From NCBI RefSeq assembly GCF_003031675.1, contig NZ_PYWX01000051.1, positions 1-35,268 of the forward strand: a stretch of DNA of 35,268 bases, given 5' to 3'. Both the position numbers and the translations under genes were made by a program. Position 1 is the first letter of the stretch. Each line of letters opens with the position of its first letter. This document shows positions 22,697 to 29,494 of the stretch, one piece after another. Source of the stretch: Pseudomonas palleroniana (GTDB taxonomy: Bacteria > Pseudomonadota > Gammaproteobacteria > Pseudomonadales > Pseudomonadaceae). The notes under the pieces are model-generated. The model did not search any database. It was not told the DNA's origin and worked only from the letters and a program-made list of their open reading frames with translations.

Positions 22697-23719
22697 ATGA
22701 ATGCGATAACAGAAAACAAACCGGCCACGGCCCCGGCCAAGAACCGTCGACGCCTGCCCACCGAGCTGAGCATTTTGCTGGTGCTGATCGGCATCGGGTT
22801 GGTGTTCGAACTGTTTGGCTGGATCGTGCGCGACCAGAGTTTCCTGATGAACTCCCAGCGCCTGGTGCTGATGATCCTGCAGGTGTCTATCATCGGTCTG
22901 CTGGCGATTGGCGTGACCCAGGTGATCATCACCACCGGTATTGATTTGTCCTCGGGCTCGGTGTTGGCACTGTCGGCGATGATCGCCGCCAGCCTGGCGC
23001 AGACGTCCGATTTTTCCCGAGCAGTGTTTCCCAGCCTGACGGATCTGCCGGTCTGGATTCCGGTGGCGATGGGGCTGGGCGTGGGGCTGCTGGCGGGGGC
23101 GATCAACGGCAGTATCATCGCCGTCACCGGTATTCCGCCGTTCATTGCCACCCTGGGCATGATGGTTTCGGCCCGTGGCCTGGCGCGTTACTACACGGAA
23201 GGCCAGCCGGTGAGCATGCTGTCGGATTCGTACACCGCAATCGGCCATGGCGCCATGCCGGTGATCATCTTCCTGGTGGTCGCGGTGATCTTCCATATTG
23301 CCCTGCGCTATACCAAATACGGCAAGTACACCTATGCCATCGGCGGCAACATGCAGGCGGCGCGTACCTCGGGTATCAACGTCAAGCGTCATCTGATCAT
23401 TGTCTACAGCATTGCCGGTCTGCTTGCCGGGCTGGCCGGTGTGGTGGCCTCGGCACGCGCCGCCTCCGGCCAGGCCGGCATGGGTATGTCCTACGAGCTG
23501 GATGCGATTGCCGCCGCTGTGATCGGCGGCACCAGCCTGACGGGCGGGGTAGGGCGCATTACCGGTACGGTGATCGGCGCACTGATCCTCGGCGTAATGG
23601 CCAGCGGCTTTACCTTTGTGGGCGTGGATGCGTATATCCAGGACATCATCAAGGGCCTGATCATCGTGGTGGCGGTCGTCATCGATCAATACCGCAACAA
23701 GCGCAAGCTCAAGCGCTGA
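22697..23719 (+). CDS. Sugar (probable inositol) ABC transporter, permease
   Basis: A 340-residue RbsC-type permease with a basic cytoplasmic N-terminus (PAKNRRRLP), and about nine to ten membrane helices. Family segments visible: VIITTGIDLSSGSVLALSAM, GSIIAVTGIPPFIATLGMM, ARTSGINVKRHLI and IAAAVIGGTSLTGGVGRITG, the last being the coupling-type motif near the ATPase contact. AAGGTG at 22684-22689 lies seven bases before ATG 22697; a TTG at 22691 in frame is less likely. It is the last gene of the importer operon, followed by a hairpin-forming repeat. Confidence 0.92.
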   Translation: MNAITENKPATAPAKNRRRLPTELSILLVLIGIGLVFELFGWIVRDQSFLMNSQRLVLMILQVSIIGLLAIGVTQVIITTGIDLSSGSVLALSAMIAASLAQTSDFSRAVFPSLTDLPVWIPVAMGLGVGLLAGAINGSIIAVTGIPPFIATLGMMVSARGLARYYTEGQPVSMLSDSYTAIGHGAMPVIIFLVVAVIFHIALRYTKYGKYTYAIGGNMQAARTSGINVKRHLIIVYSIAGLLAGLAGVVASARAASGQAGMGMSYELDAIAAAVIGGTSLTGGVGRITGTVIGALILGVMASGFTFVGVDAYIQDIIKGLIIVVAVVIDQYRNKRKLKR

Positions 23720-23725
23720 CGCGCA

Positions 23726-23789
23726 GCCGCAAGTCATGAGCCACAAGCGGCAAGCCGAGCTTTACAGCTTGTCGCTTGCAGCTTGCGGC
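23726..23789. repeat. Inverted-repeat element after the importer operon
   Basis: GCCGCAAG at 23726-23733 pairs with CTTGCGGC at 23782-23789, and inside it AAGCGGCAAGC at 23745-23755 pairs with GCTTGTCGCTT at 23767-23777 (10 of 11). It is made of AGCTTGC-type units that recur in Pseudomonas intergenic repeats and differs from both REPIN families here. It starts seven bases after the permease stop and may serve as a transcript end. Confidence 0.6.
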
Positions 23790-24053
23790 TTATAGCTGTT
23801 TCACGAACTTTCCTGCTATAAACGCACTCCGATGACCATTCTCCGAGCCCGTCCTGATGCTTCTGGGGGTTATCTCGGAAAAATTGCCTGTCTTTTCAGT
23901 TGCTGCGCTCTCAAGTCGGCCTTAGACTGCCGCCCCTCGTAAATTGAGTGCCGGGTGGCGCTTGGAATGGATGGCGCCCTTCCGAGACCTGCAGAGGTCG
24001 ACCGGAACGCTCCCTTATTCGCCTTAATGCACGTATTTTTTATAGAGAAATCA
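23790..24053 (+). other. Intergenic region before the DksA-like gene
   Basis: Apart from the repeat at its left edge, this stretch holds no gene that I can support. It is long enough for a promoter and leader of the gene at 24054; GACCTGCAGAGGTC at about 23986-23999 is a palindrome that could be a binding site. No confident -35/-10 pair was chosen. Confidence 0.4.
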
Positions 24054-24458
24054 ATGACAAAGGAAAAGTTGCTGGCCATGCCGGCAGATGACTACATGAA
24101 TGCCGAACAGCACGCTTTTTTCGAGCAGATGCTGCAAGACATGAAAGTGGAACACCACGCGCGCATTGAACAGAACCGCATCGCCATTGAAAGCCTGGAC
24201 ACCCCGGCCGACCCGGCTGACGCCGCTTCCGTTGAAGAAGAGCGCACCTGGCTGGTAAACGCCATCGACCGCGACCAGCGCATGCTGCCGCAACTTGAGC
24301 GCGCCCTTGAGCGTATCAAGGAAGATTCCTTCGGTTGGTGTGATGACAGCGGCGAGCCTATCGGCCTCAAGCGCCTGCTGATCAGCCCGACCACCAAGTA
24401 CTGCATCGAAGCGCAAGAGCGCCACGAGCAGATCGACAAGCACCAGCGTCAAGCCTGA
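24054..24458 (+). CDS. DksA/TraR-family protein with incomplete zinc finger (C-S-C-A)
   Basis: The 134-residue protein is a DksA-family factor, which binds RNA polymerase through its secondary channel and works with ppGpp. The long coiled coil (about 30-90) has the tip residues D53 and D56 with A58 in PADPADAAS, matching the DxxDxA tip essential in E. coli DksA. The C4 zinc finger is reduced: C96-D-D-S99 and C117-I-E-A120, that is CxxS-N17-CxxA, so the usual zinc site cannot form. P. aeruginosa DksA2 shows a similar loss (two of four cysteines) and works without zinc. The Zur-regulon genes usually beside dksA2 are not seen here, so it may be a further paralogue. Start ATG 24054 has GAGA five bases upstream. 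Confidence 0.85.
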   Translation: MTKEKLLAMPADDYMNAEQHAFFEQMLQDMKVEHHARIEQNRIAIESLDTPADPADAASVEEERTWLVNAIDRDQRMLPQLERALERIKEDSFGWCDDSGEPIGLKRLLISPTTKYCIEAQERHEQIDKHQRQA

Positions 24459-24552
24459 TGCGGTGAGCGGGGGGCCGTCCCGTCGGCTCCCCCGAGAAAT
24501 ATCCGTTACACCCTGGTTATTGATCTACTGCAGGTTCTCCCACTAAAGGCCC

Positions 24553-26238
24553 ATGGATAATGGCTCGATAGTGGCGTTTAATGCAGAAACAATAACGACA
24601 AGCAGCGGGGTAACGACGATGGCTGGAGACGGATCTCTGATGGGCGCATCAGTGCCGCCGCACACGGTGACGCGCGCGCTCCCCGGCTGGCTGACGCCAT
24701 TTTTGCAGAGCACTGCCCTGGTGCTGGTACTGCTGGGCCTGGCGTTCGCCGGTTTGCCGATATACCTCTGCCTGCCGCTGGCCTTGCTGGTCATCTGGCT
24801 GCCTTCCCTCAAAGCTCGTACACCACGAGTGGCACCGGCCCAGGCCGACGATGCGATAGGCGAGCTGACCCGCGATCTGTCCTATACCACCAGTCATAAC
24901 GCGCTTTCCGCTGCGGGCGTGGCCTATTCGGTCAAGCAACTGGCGGCGCGGGTGCAGTCGCAGTTGGGGGCCGCCAGGCAGATCGTCAGCAGTGCCGAAG
25001 TGATGATCGGCACCGAGCAGGTGACCGCACAACTCAGCCGTCAGGCCCTGGAGGCGGCCAGCCAGGCCCACCAACGCAGCACCGAAGGTCGTGAAGTGCT
25101 GGCTGAGTCGATCACCCGCATGCGTCAACTCAGCCAGCGCGCCAATGCCAGCCGCGAGCTGATCGAGGCGTTGAGCCAGCGCAGTGAAGAGATCCAGCGC
25201 GTGACCCTGGTGATCCAATCCATCGCCAGCCAGACCAACCTGTTGGCCTTGAATGCGGCGATTGAAGCCGCGCGTGCCGGTGAGCATGGGCGTGGATTTG
25301 CCGTGGTGGCCGATGAAGTGCGCGGCCTGGCCGGGCGTACGGCCTCCGCCACTGATGAAGTCGGCGTGATGGTTGCCGATATCCAACAGCGCACCGCCCA
25401 GGTGGTGGAGCAGATTCGTCAGTTGTCGGCGGACCTGCACATCGGCGTCGAGCGGGTGGAGCAGGCCGGCGATCAGTTGGAAAGCATCGCCAGCCTGGCC
25501 GCGGGTGTGGAAGGGCAGGTCAATGAAATTGCCCAAGGCACCGATACCAACCAGGCGCAACTCGACAGCCTGTTCCATGCCGTGGAACAGATGCGCAGCG
25601 ATTTGTCGGAAAGCGATCAGCAAACCCGCCAGTTGGCCGAGGTTGCCGTGCAAATGGAAGGCCAGGCTGAAACGATCAGCGAGCGCCTGGCGCAAGTCGG
25701 GCTGGATGACTATCACCAGCGTATCTATGACCTGGCCCGAGAAGGTGCCGCGCGCATTGCCGAACAGTTCGAGGCCGATATCCAGCAGAATCGCATCAGC
25801 CTGGAGGACTTGTTCGACCGCAGCTATACCCCGATCCCGAATACCAGCCCGAGCAAGTACCACACGCGTTTTGACGGTTACACCGATCAGGTGCTGCCGG
25901 CGATCCAGGAAGCCCTGCTACCGCGCCATGAAGGACTGGTGTTTGCCATCGCCTGTACGCCTCAAGGTTACGTGCCGACCCACAACAAGGCGTTTTCCCA
26001 CGCCCTGACCGGCGATGCCCAGGTCGACGCGGTGCAGAATCGCACCAAGCGCAAGTTTGATGACCGTACGGGGATTCGTTGTGGCAGCCATCAACAAGCC
26101 GTGTTGTTGCAAACCTACACGCGTGACACAGGCGAACTGATGCACGATTTGTCGGTGCCGATCATGGTCATGGGCCGGCATTGGGGCGGTTTGCGCCTGG
26201 GCTACAAACCCGAAGCCGCGAAGCCCCATCGCCAGTGA
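24553..26238 (+). CDS. Methyl-accepting chemotaxis protein with C-terminal cytoplasmic sensor-like domain
   Basis: The 561-residue protein has two adjacent membrane helices (about 46-64 and 68-84) with almost no periplasmic part, no evident HAMP, a methyl-accepting signalling domain (about 110-400) with the hairpin tip IASQTNLLALNAAIEAARAG and GRGFAVVADEVRGLAGRT, and then a separate C-terminal domain (about 435-550) with FDRSYTPIPNTSPSKYHTRF, KFDDRTGIRCGSH, QTYTRDTGELMHDLSVPI and GRHWGGLRLGY. This last module is found at the C-terminus of several bacterial chemoreceptors and resembles a PAS/Cache-like sensor, so sensing is probably cytoplasmic. ATG 24553 has a poor ribosome site; ATG 24619 or 24640 in frame are possible true starts and would shorten only the disordered N-terminus. 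Confidence 0.88.
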   Translation: MDNGSIVAFNAETITTSSGVTTMAGDGSLMGASVPPHTVTRALPGWLTPFLQSTALVLVLLGLAFAGLPIYLCLPLALLVIWLPSLKARTPRVAPAQADDAIGELTRDLSYTTSHNALSAAGVAYSVKQLAARVQSQLGAARQIVSSAEVMIGTEQVTAQLSRQALEAASQAHQRSTEGREVLAESITRMRQLSQRANASRELIEALSQRSEEIQRVTLVIQSIASQTNLLALNAAIEAARAGEHGRGFAVVADEVRGLAGRTASATDEVGVMVADIQQRTAQVVEQIRQLSADLHIGVERVEQAGDQLESIASLAAGVEGQVNEIAQGTDTNQAQLDSLFHAVEQMRSDLSESDQQTRQLAEVAVQMEGQAETISERLAQVGLDDYHQRIYDLAREGAARIAEQFEADIQQNRISLEDLFDRSYTPIPNTSPSKYHTRFDGYTDQVLPAIQEALLPRHEGLVFAIACTPQGYVPTHNKAFSHALTGDAQVDAVQNRTKRKFDDRTGIRCGSHQQAVLLQTYTRDTGELMHDLSVPIMVMGRHWGGLRLGYKPEAAKPHRQ

Positions 26239-26259
26239 TTGTTGCGGTTTATGCAACGC

Positions 26260-26282
26260 AGCTATTCCGGGGATAGCTTTTT
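26260..26282 (+). terminator. Rho-independent terminator of the chemoreceptor gene
   Basis: AGCTATTC at 26260-26267 pairs with GGATAGCT at 26271-26278 around CGG, followed by five T at 26278-26282. It lies 22 bp after the stop codon. Confidence 0.75.
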
Positions 26283-26350
26283 CCTACTGGCAGAAAACCG
26301 TAGCATGCTGAACATTGTTAGCCAGCTAACTAATGCGACGGAGAAGCTCC

Positions 26351-26554
26351 ATGCAAAACAAAGTCGATGTGGCGGTGATGATCGGCAGCGGCGTGCCTGC
26401 CACCCTGCGTGAGCTGGGCCAGAAGGCTTGTTGGGTGGTATTGCTCAATGGCGAGCAACGCGGCACGGCGTTCGCCAGCCGCGATGAAGCAGAGGAGTGC
26501 AGGGCTGCCTGGCAAGCGTTGATGAACCTGGAAAAGTCAGACAGCCTGCACTGA
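26351..26554 (+). CDS. Small conserved hypothetical protein, 67 residues
   Basis: ATG 26351 follows GGAG (26340-26343) by seven bases, better than the in-frame ATG 26333 which would overlap that site. The 67-residue product is soluble, with a strand-rich first half (VAVMIGSGVP, CWVVLLNGEQRGTAFASRDE) and a helical end (EAEECRAAWQALMNLEKS). The pattern of a short beta sheet then helix resembles small DUF families in Pseudomonas, but I do not recognise a specific one. It converges on the DUF2789 gene with eight bases between stops. Confidence 0.7.
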   Translation: MQNKVDVAVMIGSGVPATLRELGQKACWVVLLNGEQRGTAFASRDEAEECRAAWQALMNLEKSDSLH

Positions 26555-26562
26555 GGTGTGCG

Positions 26563-26799
26563 TTATTGCGGTTGATGCAGGCGCTGGTTCAGTTCATCCA
26601 CCGGGATCGCCCAATCGGCGTCCTCGCGCAGTTCTTCCTTGAGAAATTGCGCTTGTTGCGGCGTCCAGAACGGGGCGTCGATCAATTTCACGTCGTCAGG
26701 CAGCGGATGGGCGGCGATGAATGCGTCGATGGCTTGCGGCGTCGAGTCCAGGCCCAGTTGTTCGAACAGCGTTTCAAGGGTGGGGATAGGCGCGTCCAT
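26563..26799 (-). CDS. DUF2789 family protein
   Basis: The 78-residue protein matches DUF2789: PTLETLFEQLGLDSTPQAID, AHPLPDDVKLIDAPFWTPQQ, AQFLKEELREDADWAIPVDE and LNQRLH. Start ATG 26797-26799 has GGAGA six bases upstream and gives the usual family length; the longer open frame reaching about 27060 has no support. The fold is helical and the function unknown. Confidence 0.88.
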   Translation of the reverse strand: MDAPIPTLETLFEQLGLDSTPQAIDAFIAAHPLPDDVKLIDAPFWTPQQAQFLKEELREDADWAIPVDELNQRLHQPQ

Positions 26800-26935
26800 G
26801 GTGGGTTCTCCATGCAGGATGAGGGTCGTTGTGCATGTGAGGCTTTGACCCCGGCAGAGTTCTATCGGATTATCCTCAATTGAGCGCGCGTGAATCCAAG
26901 ATAGCCCTGAGGGCTGGGTACGCCGTGCCGGTCGG

Positions 26936-27211
26936 TCATCCCTGCGTCGCCACAATCCCGGCCTGAAAGGCTTGCAGCCCGGCCTCAAGCTGTTTGGCCA
27001 ACTCACAGGCCTGGATATGGTCGCTGCGAAAGCCTTTGACTCTGCCGCTGGTGACTTCAAGAATATGAAAAAAGTTCTTTCCGGCCGGAACCACCTGATA
27101 AAGGACCGAATTCAAGTACCCATCGGGGTTGTGCAGGCAGTAGTATTGGCGCCCATCATGACATGTTGAACGAATGCGCGAAGACGTAGCGTCGTGTTGA
27201 GGTCGGTTCAT
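26936..27211 (-). CDS. Small hypothetical protein, 91 residues
   Basis: Start ATG 27209-27211 has AGGAG six bases upstream, so it is preferred over the in-frame ATG at 27235. The product is soluble: a strand-rich middle (QYYCLHNPDGYLNSVLYQVV and FFHILEVTSGRVKGF) and a helical end (HIQACELAKQLEAGLQAFQ). I do not recognise a family. It is 136 bp upstream of, and on the same strand as, the DUF2789 gene, too far to assume one operon. Confidence 0.65.
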   Translation of the reverse strand: MNRPQHDATSSRIRSTCHDGRQYYCLHNPDGYLNSVLYQVVPAGKNFFHILEVTSGRVKGFRSDHIQACELAKQLEAGLQAFQAGIVATQG

Positions 27212-27379
27212 CGTCAGCTCCTGTCGCTCGATCATGTTGACCCATCAGCAGCGTTTCGGGTGGTTTTGTTCGGTGTTGCTGTTTTAGTATTGTCGTTGGC
27301 AGTCCACGCCTGGTTCCATGCTCTAGTCTTTTCTTTTGTGTCAGGTGTCAGAAACTGCGTTTTTAATAAGGTTATTCTC

Positions 27380-27582
27380 TGAAGTTGGTCGACCCGTATT
27401 CTCGGGTTGTTGAACCTGTGATCTGCTGTGGTACCGGATGGCCCTTGCACAAGGTCTGTCGCGCCCATCTGTACGAGTCTTATGGCGCCCCAGCGGGGTC
27501 TCTTCAGTTTTTTGACGAATGTGTGATCGCGCCGTAACGGCCGTTTTTTTGTGCTGCCCGCTTCAGCGGACAGCGCCTTTTT
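27380..27582 (+). ncRNA. Candidate small RNA region with tandem terminators
   Basis: The gap 27212-27599 has no supported gene but contains successive hairpins on the plus strand: C-GACCCG/CGGGTT-G at 27390-27409, CCCC-AGC-GGGG at 27488-27498, GCCG-TAA-CGGC at 27531-27541 followed by seven T (27544-27550), and GCTGCCCGC-TTCA-GCGGACAGC at 27553-27574 (one mismatch) followed by five T (27578-27582). No plus-strand gene lies close upstream that would need these terminators, because the two genes before are on the minus strand, so a separate transcript starting inside the gap is the simple explanation. No promoter was identified with confidence and no known RNA family was recognised; the 5' limit is a guess. 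Confidence 0.3.
27553..27582 (+). terminator. Rho-independent terminator just before gene 27600
   Basis: GCTG and CCGC pair with GCGG and CAGC around TTCA with one C-A mismatch, then T at 27578-27582. Only 17 bases separate it from the start codon of the next gene, so it either ends an upstream transcript or acts as an attenuator for that gene. Confidence 0.6.
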
Positions 27583-27599
27583 GATGTGGGGGCGTTTCC

Positions 27600-28070
27600 T
27601 TGGCAGTCAGTAATCTGGATATGCACGCGTTATTCGTGCTGGGTGATTTGCGCGCAAAGTTGGTCAAGCAGTTTCAATCCCGTTTTGTTTATGTCACTGA
27701 ACAGACGCCGGAAGGTATTTATATCGCCGAGATAGATACCGAAACGGCAATGGTCGTGGACGACAAACCACGCCTGGAACTCAAGGTCGGCGACCATTTT
27801 CGCGCAGCCGTATTGCCCAGCCGTGAAGGTGGCAAGTTCGAACTCAAGTTTCGCGATATCAAGTTGACGGTGTACGGCTTGGGCGATTATGCGTTTGTCT
27901 CCTCGGCCGAAGGCCAGGGCATCCTGTTCAAGGAAGGCCACAGCGTGATGCTGGTGTTTGCCGCCAATGAGCAACTGCAGGAAGGCCTGACCAAAACCCT
28001 CAAGGCCGTGACCGGCAAGGCCGCCAAGTGGCGCAAGGGTGAACTGGTGACCTTCAAGGCCAGTGAGTAA
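27600..28070 (+). CDS. Conserved hypothetical protein, 156 residues, TTG start
   Basis: TTG 27600 follows GGGGG (27588-27592) by seven bases and gives MAVSNLDMHALFVLGDLRAK; the next in-frame ATG, at 27621, has no ribosome site. The 156-residue product is soluble and beta-rich, with no signal peptide: FQSRFVYVTEQTPEGIYIAE, FELKFRDIKLTVYGLG, then a lysine-rich end (LTKTLKAVTGKAAKWRKGEL). I do not recognise a family. A terminator-like hairpin lies directly before its ribosome site, so read-through or attenuation could govern its expression. Confidence 0.75.
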   Translation: MAVSNLDMHALFVLGDLRAKLVKQFQSRFVYVTEQTPEGIYIAEIDTETAMVVDDKPRLELKVGDHFRAAVLPSREGGKFELKFRDIKLTVYGLGDYAFVSSAEGQGILFKEGHSVMLVFAANEQLQEGLTKTLKAVTGKAAKWRKGELVTFKASE

Positions 28071-28198
28071 CCCTGAACACGCTGTGTATCTTGCTCTTTT
28101 GGAACCTCTACTACAGTTGAGTTGACTTAACTATTCAGAGGCTTCGCGCATTGGCAGCAAAGCCGCCCGCTATGGCTGCGAAAATGCGAGGTGAAGGC

Positions 28199-29215
28199 AT
28201 GAAAGGATTGAAATCGCTGTTGGCAGCGTCCCTGACGACCTTGAGTCTGTCGCTGGCCTCGGTGCCGGTATCCGCCGCCCAAGCTCCGGTGCATTTTGCC
28301 GACCTGAATTGGGAAAGCGGCAGCCTGATCACCGAGATGCTGCGTTTTATTGTCGAGAAGGGCTACGACCTGCCCACCGACACCTTGCCCGGTACCACCA
28401 TCACCCTGGAAACCGCCCTGGCGAAAAACGATATCCAGGTGATCGGCGAAGAGTGGGCCGGCCGCAGTCCCGTATGGATCAAGGCTGAGGCTGAAGGCAA
28501 GGTGCTGGGCCTGGGCGATACGGTCAAGGGCGCCACGGAAGGTTGGTGGGTGCCGGAATACGTGATCAAGGGCGATCCCGCCAAAGGTCTCAAGCCCCTG
28601 GCGCCGGACCTCAAGACCGTGCAGGACCTGGCACGCTACAAAGAGGTGTTCAAGGACCCTGAGTCACCCGGCAAAGGGCGCTTTCTCAACAGCCCGATCG
28701 GCTGGACCTCGGAAGTGGTCAACGCACAAAAGCTCAAGGCGTATGGCCTGGCCGATAGTTATGTGAATTTCCGCAGCGGTTCGGGGGCGGCACTGGACGC
28801 CGAGATCGCCTCGTCGATTCGTCGCGGCAAGCCGGTGCTGTTCTACTACTGGTCGCCAACGCCCCTGATGGGGCGTTACAAGCTGATCCAGCTGGAGGAA
28901 CCGGCGTTTGATGCCGAGGCCTGGAAGACCCTGACCGACGCGGACAACCCCAACCCACGTCCAACGCGTTCGCTGGCGTCCAAGTTGAGCATTGGCGTGT
29001 CGACGCCGTTCCAGAAAGAACATCCGCAGATCGCGGAGTTTTTTACCAAGGTGCAGTTCCCCATCGACCCGCTGAACAAAGCCTTGGCGACCATGAGCGA
29101 AAACCACACGCCACCCCGGGAAGTGGCCCAGGCGTTTCTCAAGGCGCATCCCGAAGTGTGGAGGGCGTGGGTAACGGATGATGTGGCGAGCAAAGTCGAG
29201 GCAAGCCTGAAATAA
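28199..29215 (+). CDS. Orphan ProX/OpuAC-type substrate-binding protein (betaine/choline-like)
   Basis: The 338-residue protein has a signal peptide (about 1-27, MKGLKSLLAASLTTLSLSLA, cleaved near VSA-AQ) and the OpuAC fold of quaternary-amine binding proteins: VHFADLNWESGSLITEMLRF, IGEEWAGRSPVW, GWWVPEYV, IGWTSEVVNAQ and VLFYYWSPTPLMG, with several aromatic residues of the kind that cage a trimethylammonium group. No permease or ATPase gene lies nearby, so it must work with a transporter encoded elsewhere, as several solitary Pseudomonas binding proteins do. ATG 28199 has GAGGTGAAGG directly upstream and is preferred to the earlier in-frame codon at 28151, which would precede the signal peptide by 16 residues. 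Confidence 0.85.
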   Translation: MKGLKSLLAASLTTLSLSLASVPVSAAQAPVHFADLNWESGSLITEMLRFIVEKGYDLPTDTLPGTTITLETALAKNDIQVIGEEWAGRSPVWIKAEAEGKVLGLGDTVKGATEGWWVPEYVIKGDPAKGLKPLAPDLKTVQDLARYKEVFKDPESPGKGRFLNSPIGWTSEVVNAQKLKAYGLADSYVNFRSGSGAALDAEIASSIRRGKPVLFYYWSPTPLMGRYKLIQLEEPAFDAEAWKTLTDADNPNPRPTRSLASKLSIGVSTPFQKEHPQIAEFFTKVQFPIDPLNKALATMSENHTPPREVAQAFLKAHPEVWRAWVTDDVASKVEASLK

Positions 29216-29280
29216 CGACATGCGCTGCAGCCAAGTCGCCCTAATGCTGGTCAGTTAAGAGAGCCTGCCACACCAAACTC

Positions 29281-29414
29281 TGTAGTGAGCGGGCTTGCCC
29301 CGCGCTGGGTGGCGCAGCCGCCCCAAACCCGGGCGCCTCGGTCTTTCAGAAACACCACGGCGTCCTTGTTGGGGCGGCTGCGCCACCCAGCGCGGGGCAA
29401 GCCCGCTCACTACA
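29281..29414. repeat. Full-length REPIN of the second family
   Basis: TGTAGTGAGCGGGCTTGCCC from 29281, continuing through CGCGCTGGGTGGCGCAGCCG to CCCC at 29324, is mirrored exactly by the sequence ending GGGCAAGCCCGCTCACTACA at 29414. The arms are about 44 bp and the centre contains GGCGCCTCGGTCTTTC, shared with the truncated copy at 212-328. It lies downstream of the binding-protein gene and the convergent receptor gene, so it could end both transcripts. Confidence 0.9.
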
Positions 29415-29455
29415 GATGATGTGTTCTACATCCCACCATTTGACTGGCTGGCATT

Positions 29456-29476
29456 AGGGCAAGTCCCCTCCCACAT
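29456..29476. repeat. Degenerate single REP unit of the first family
   Basis: AGGGCAAGTCCCCTCCCACA at 29456-29475 matches the right arm of the REPINs at 13813 and 18607 with a few changes and without its partner arm. It lies 19 bp from the receptor stop codon. Confidence 0.55.
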
Positions 29477-29494
29477 GTTGATTACATTGCAGGT

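Noticed and set aside
20479..23160. An 893-codon open frame on the minus strand across the importer genes
   Set aside because: It is antisense to three well-supported ABC genes, has a low-complexity composition rich in His, Arg and Gln, and no domain. Long antisense frames are expected with GC-rich third positions.
24459..24552. GC-rich inverted repeat after the DksA-like gene
   Set aside because: GGGGGGCCG and CGGCTCCCCC near 24469-24494 could pair with a bulge, but there is no T-run, so I did not list it as a terminator.
27194..27382. A 62-codon plus-strand frame with a hydrophobic stretch
   Set aside because: It begins at TTG without a ribosome site and overlaps the start of the 26936-27211 gene in antisense; the hydrophobic stretch is probably due to T-rich sequence.
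27232..27468. A 78-codon minus-strand frame
   Set aside because: No ribosome site, Thr/Asn-rich composition, no recognised motif, and it overlaps the candidate RNA region.
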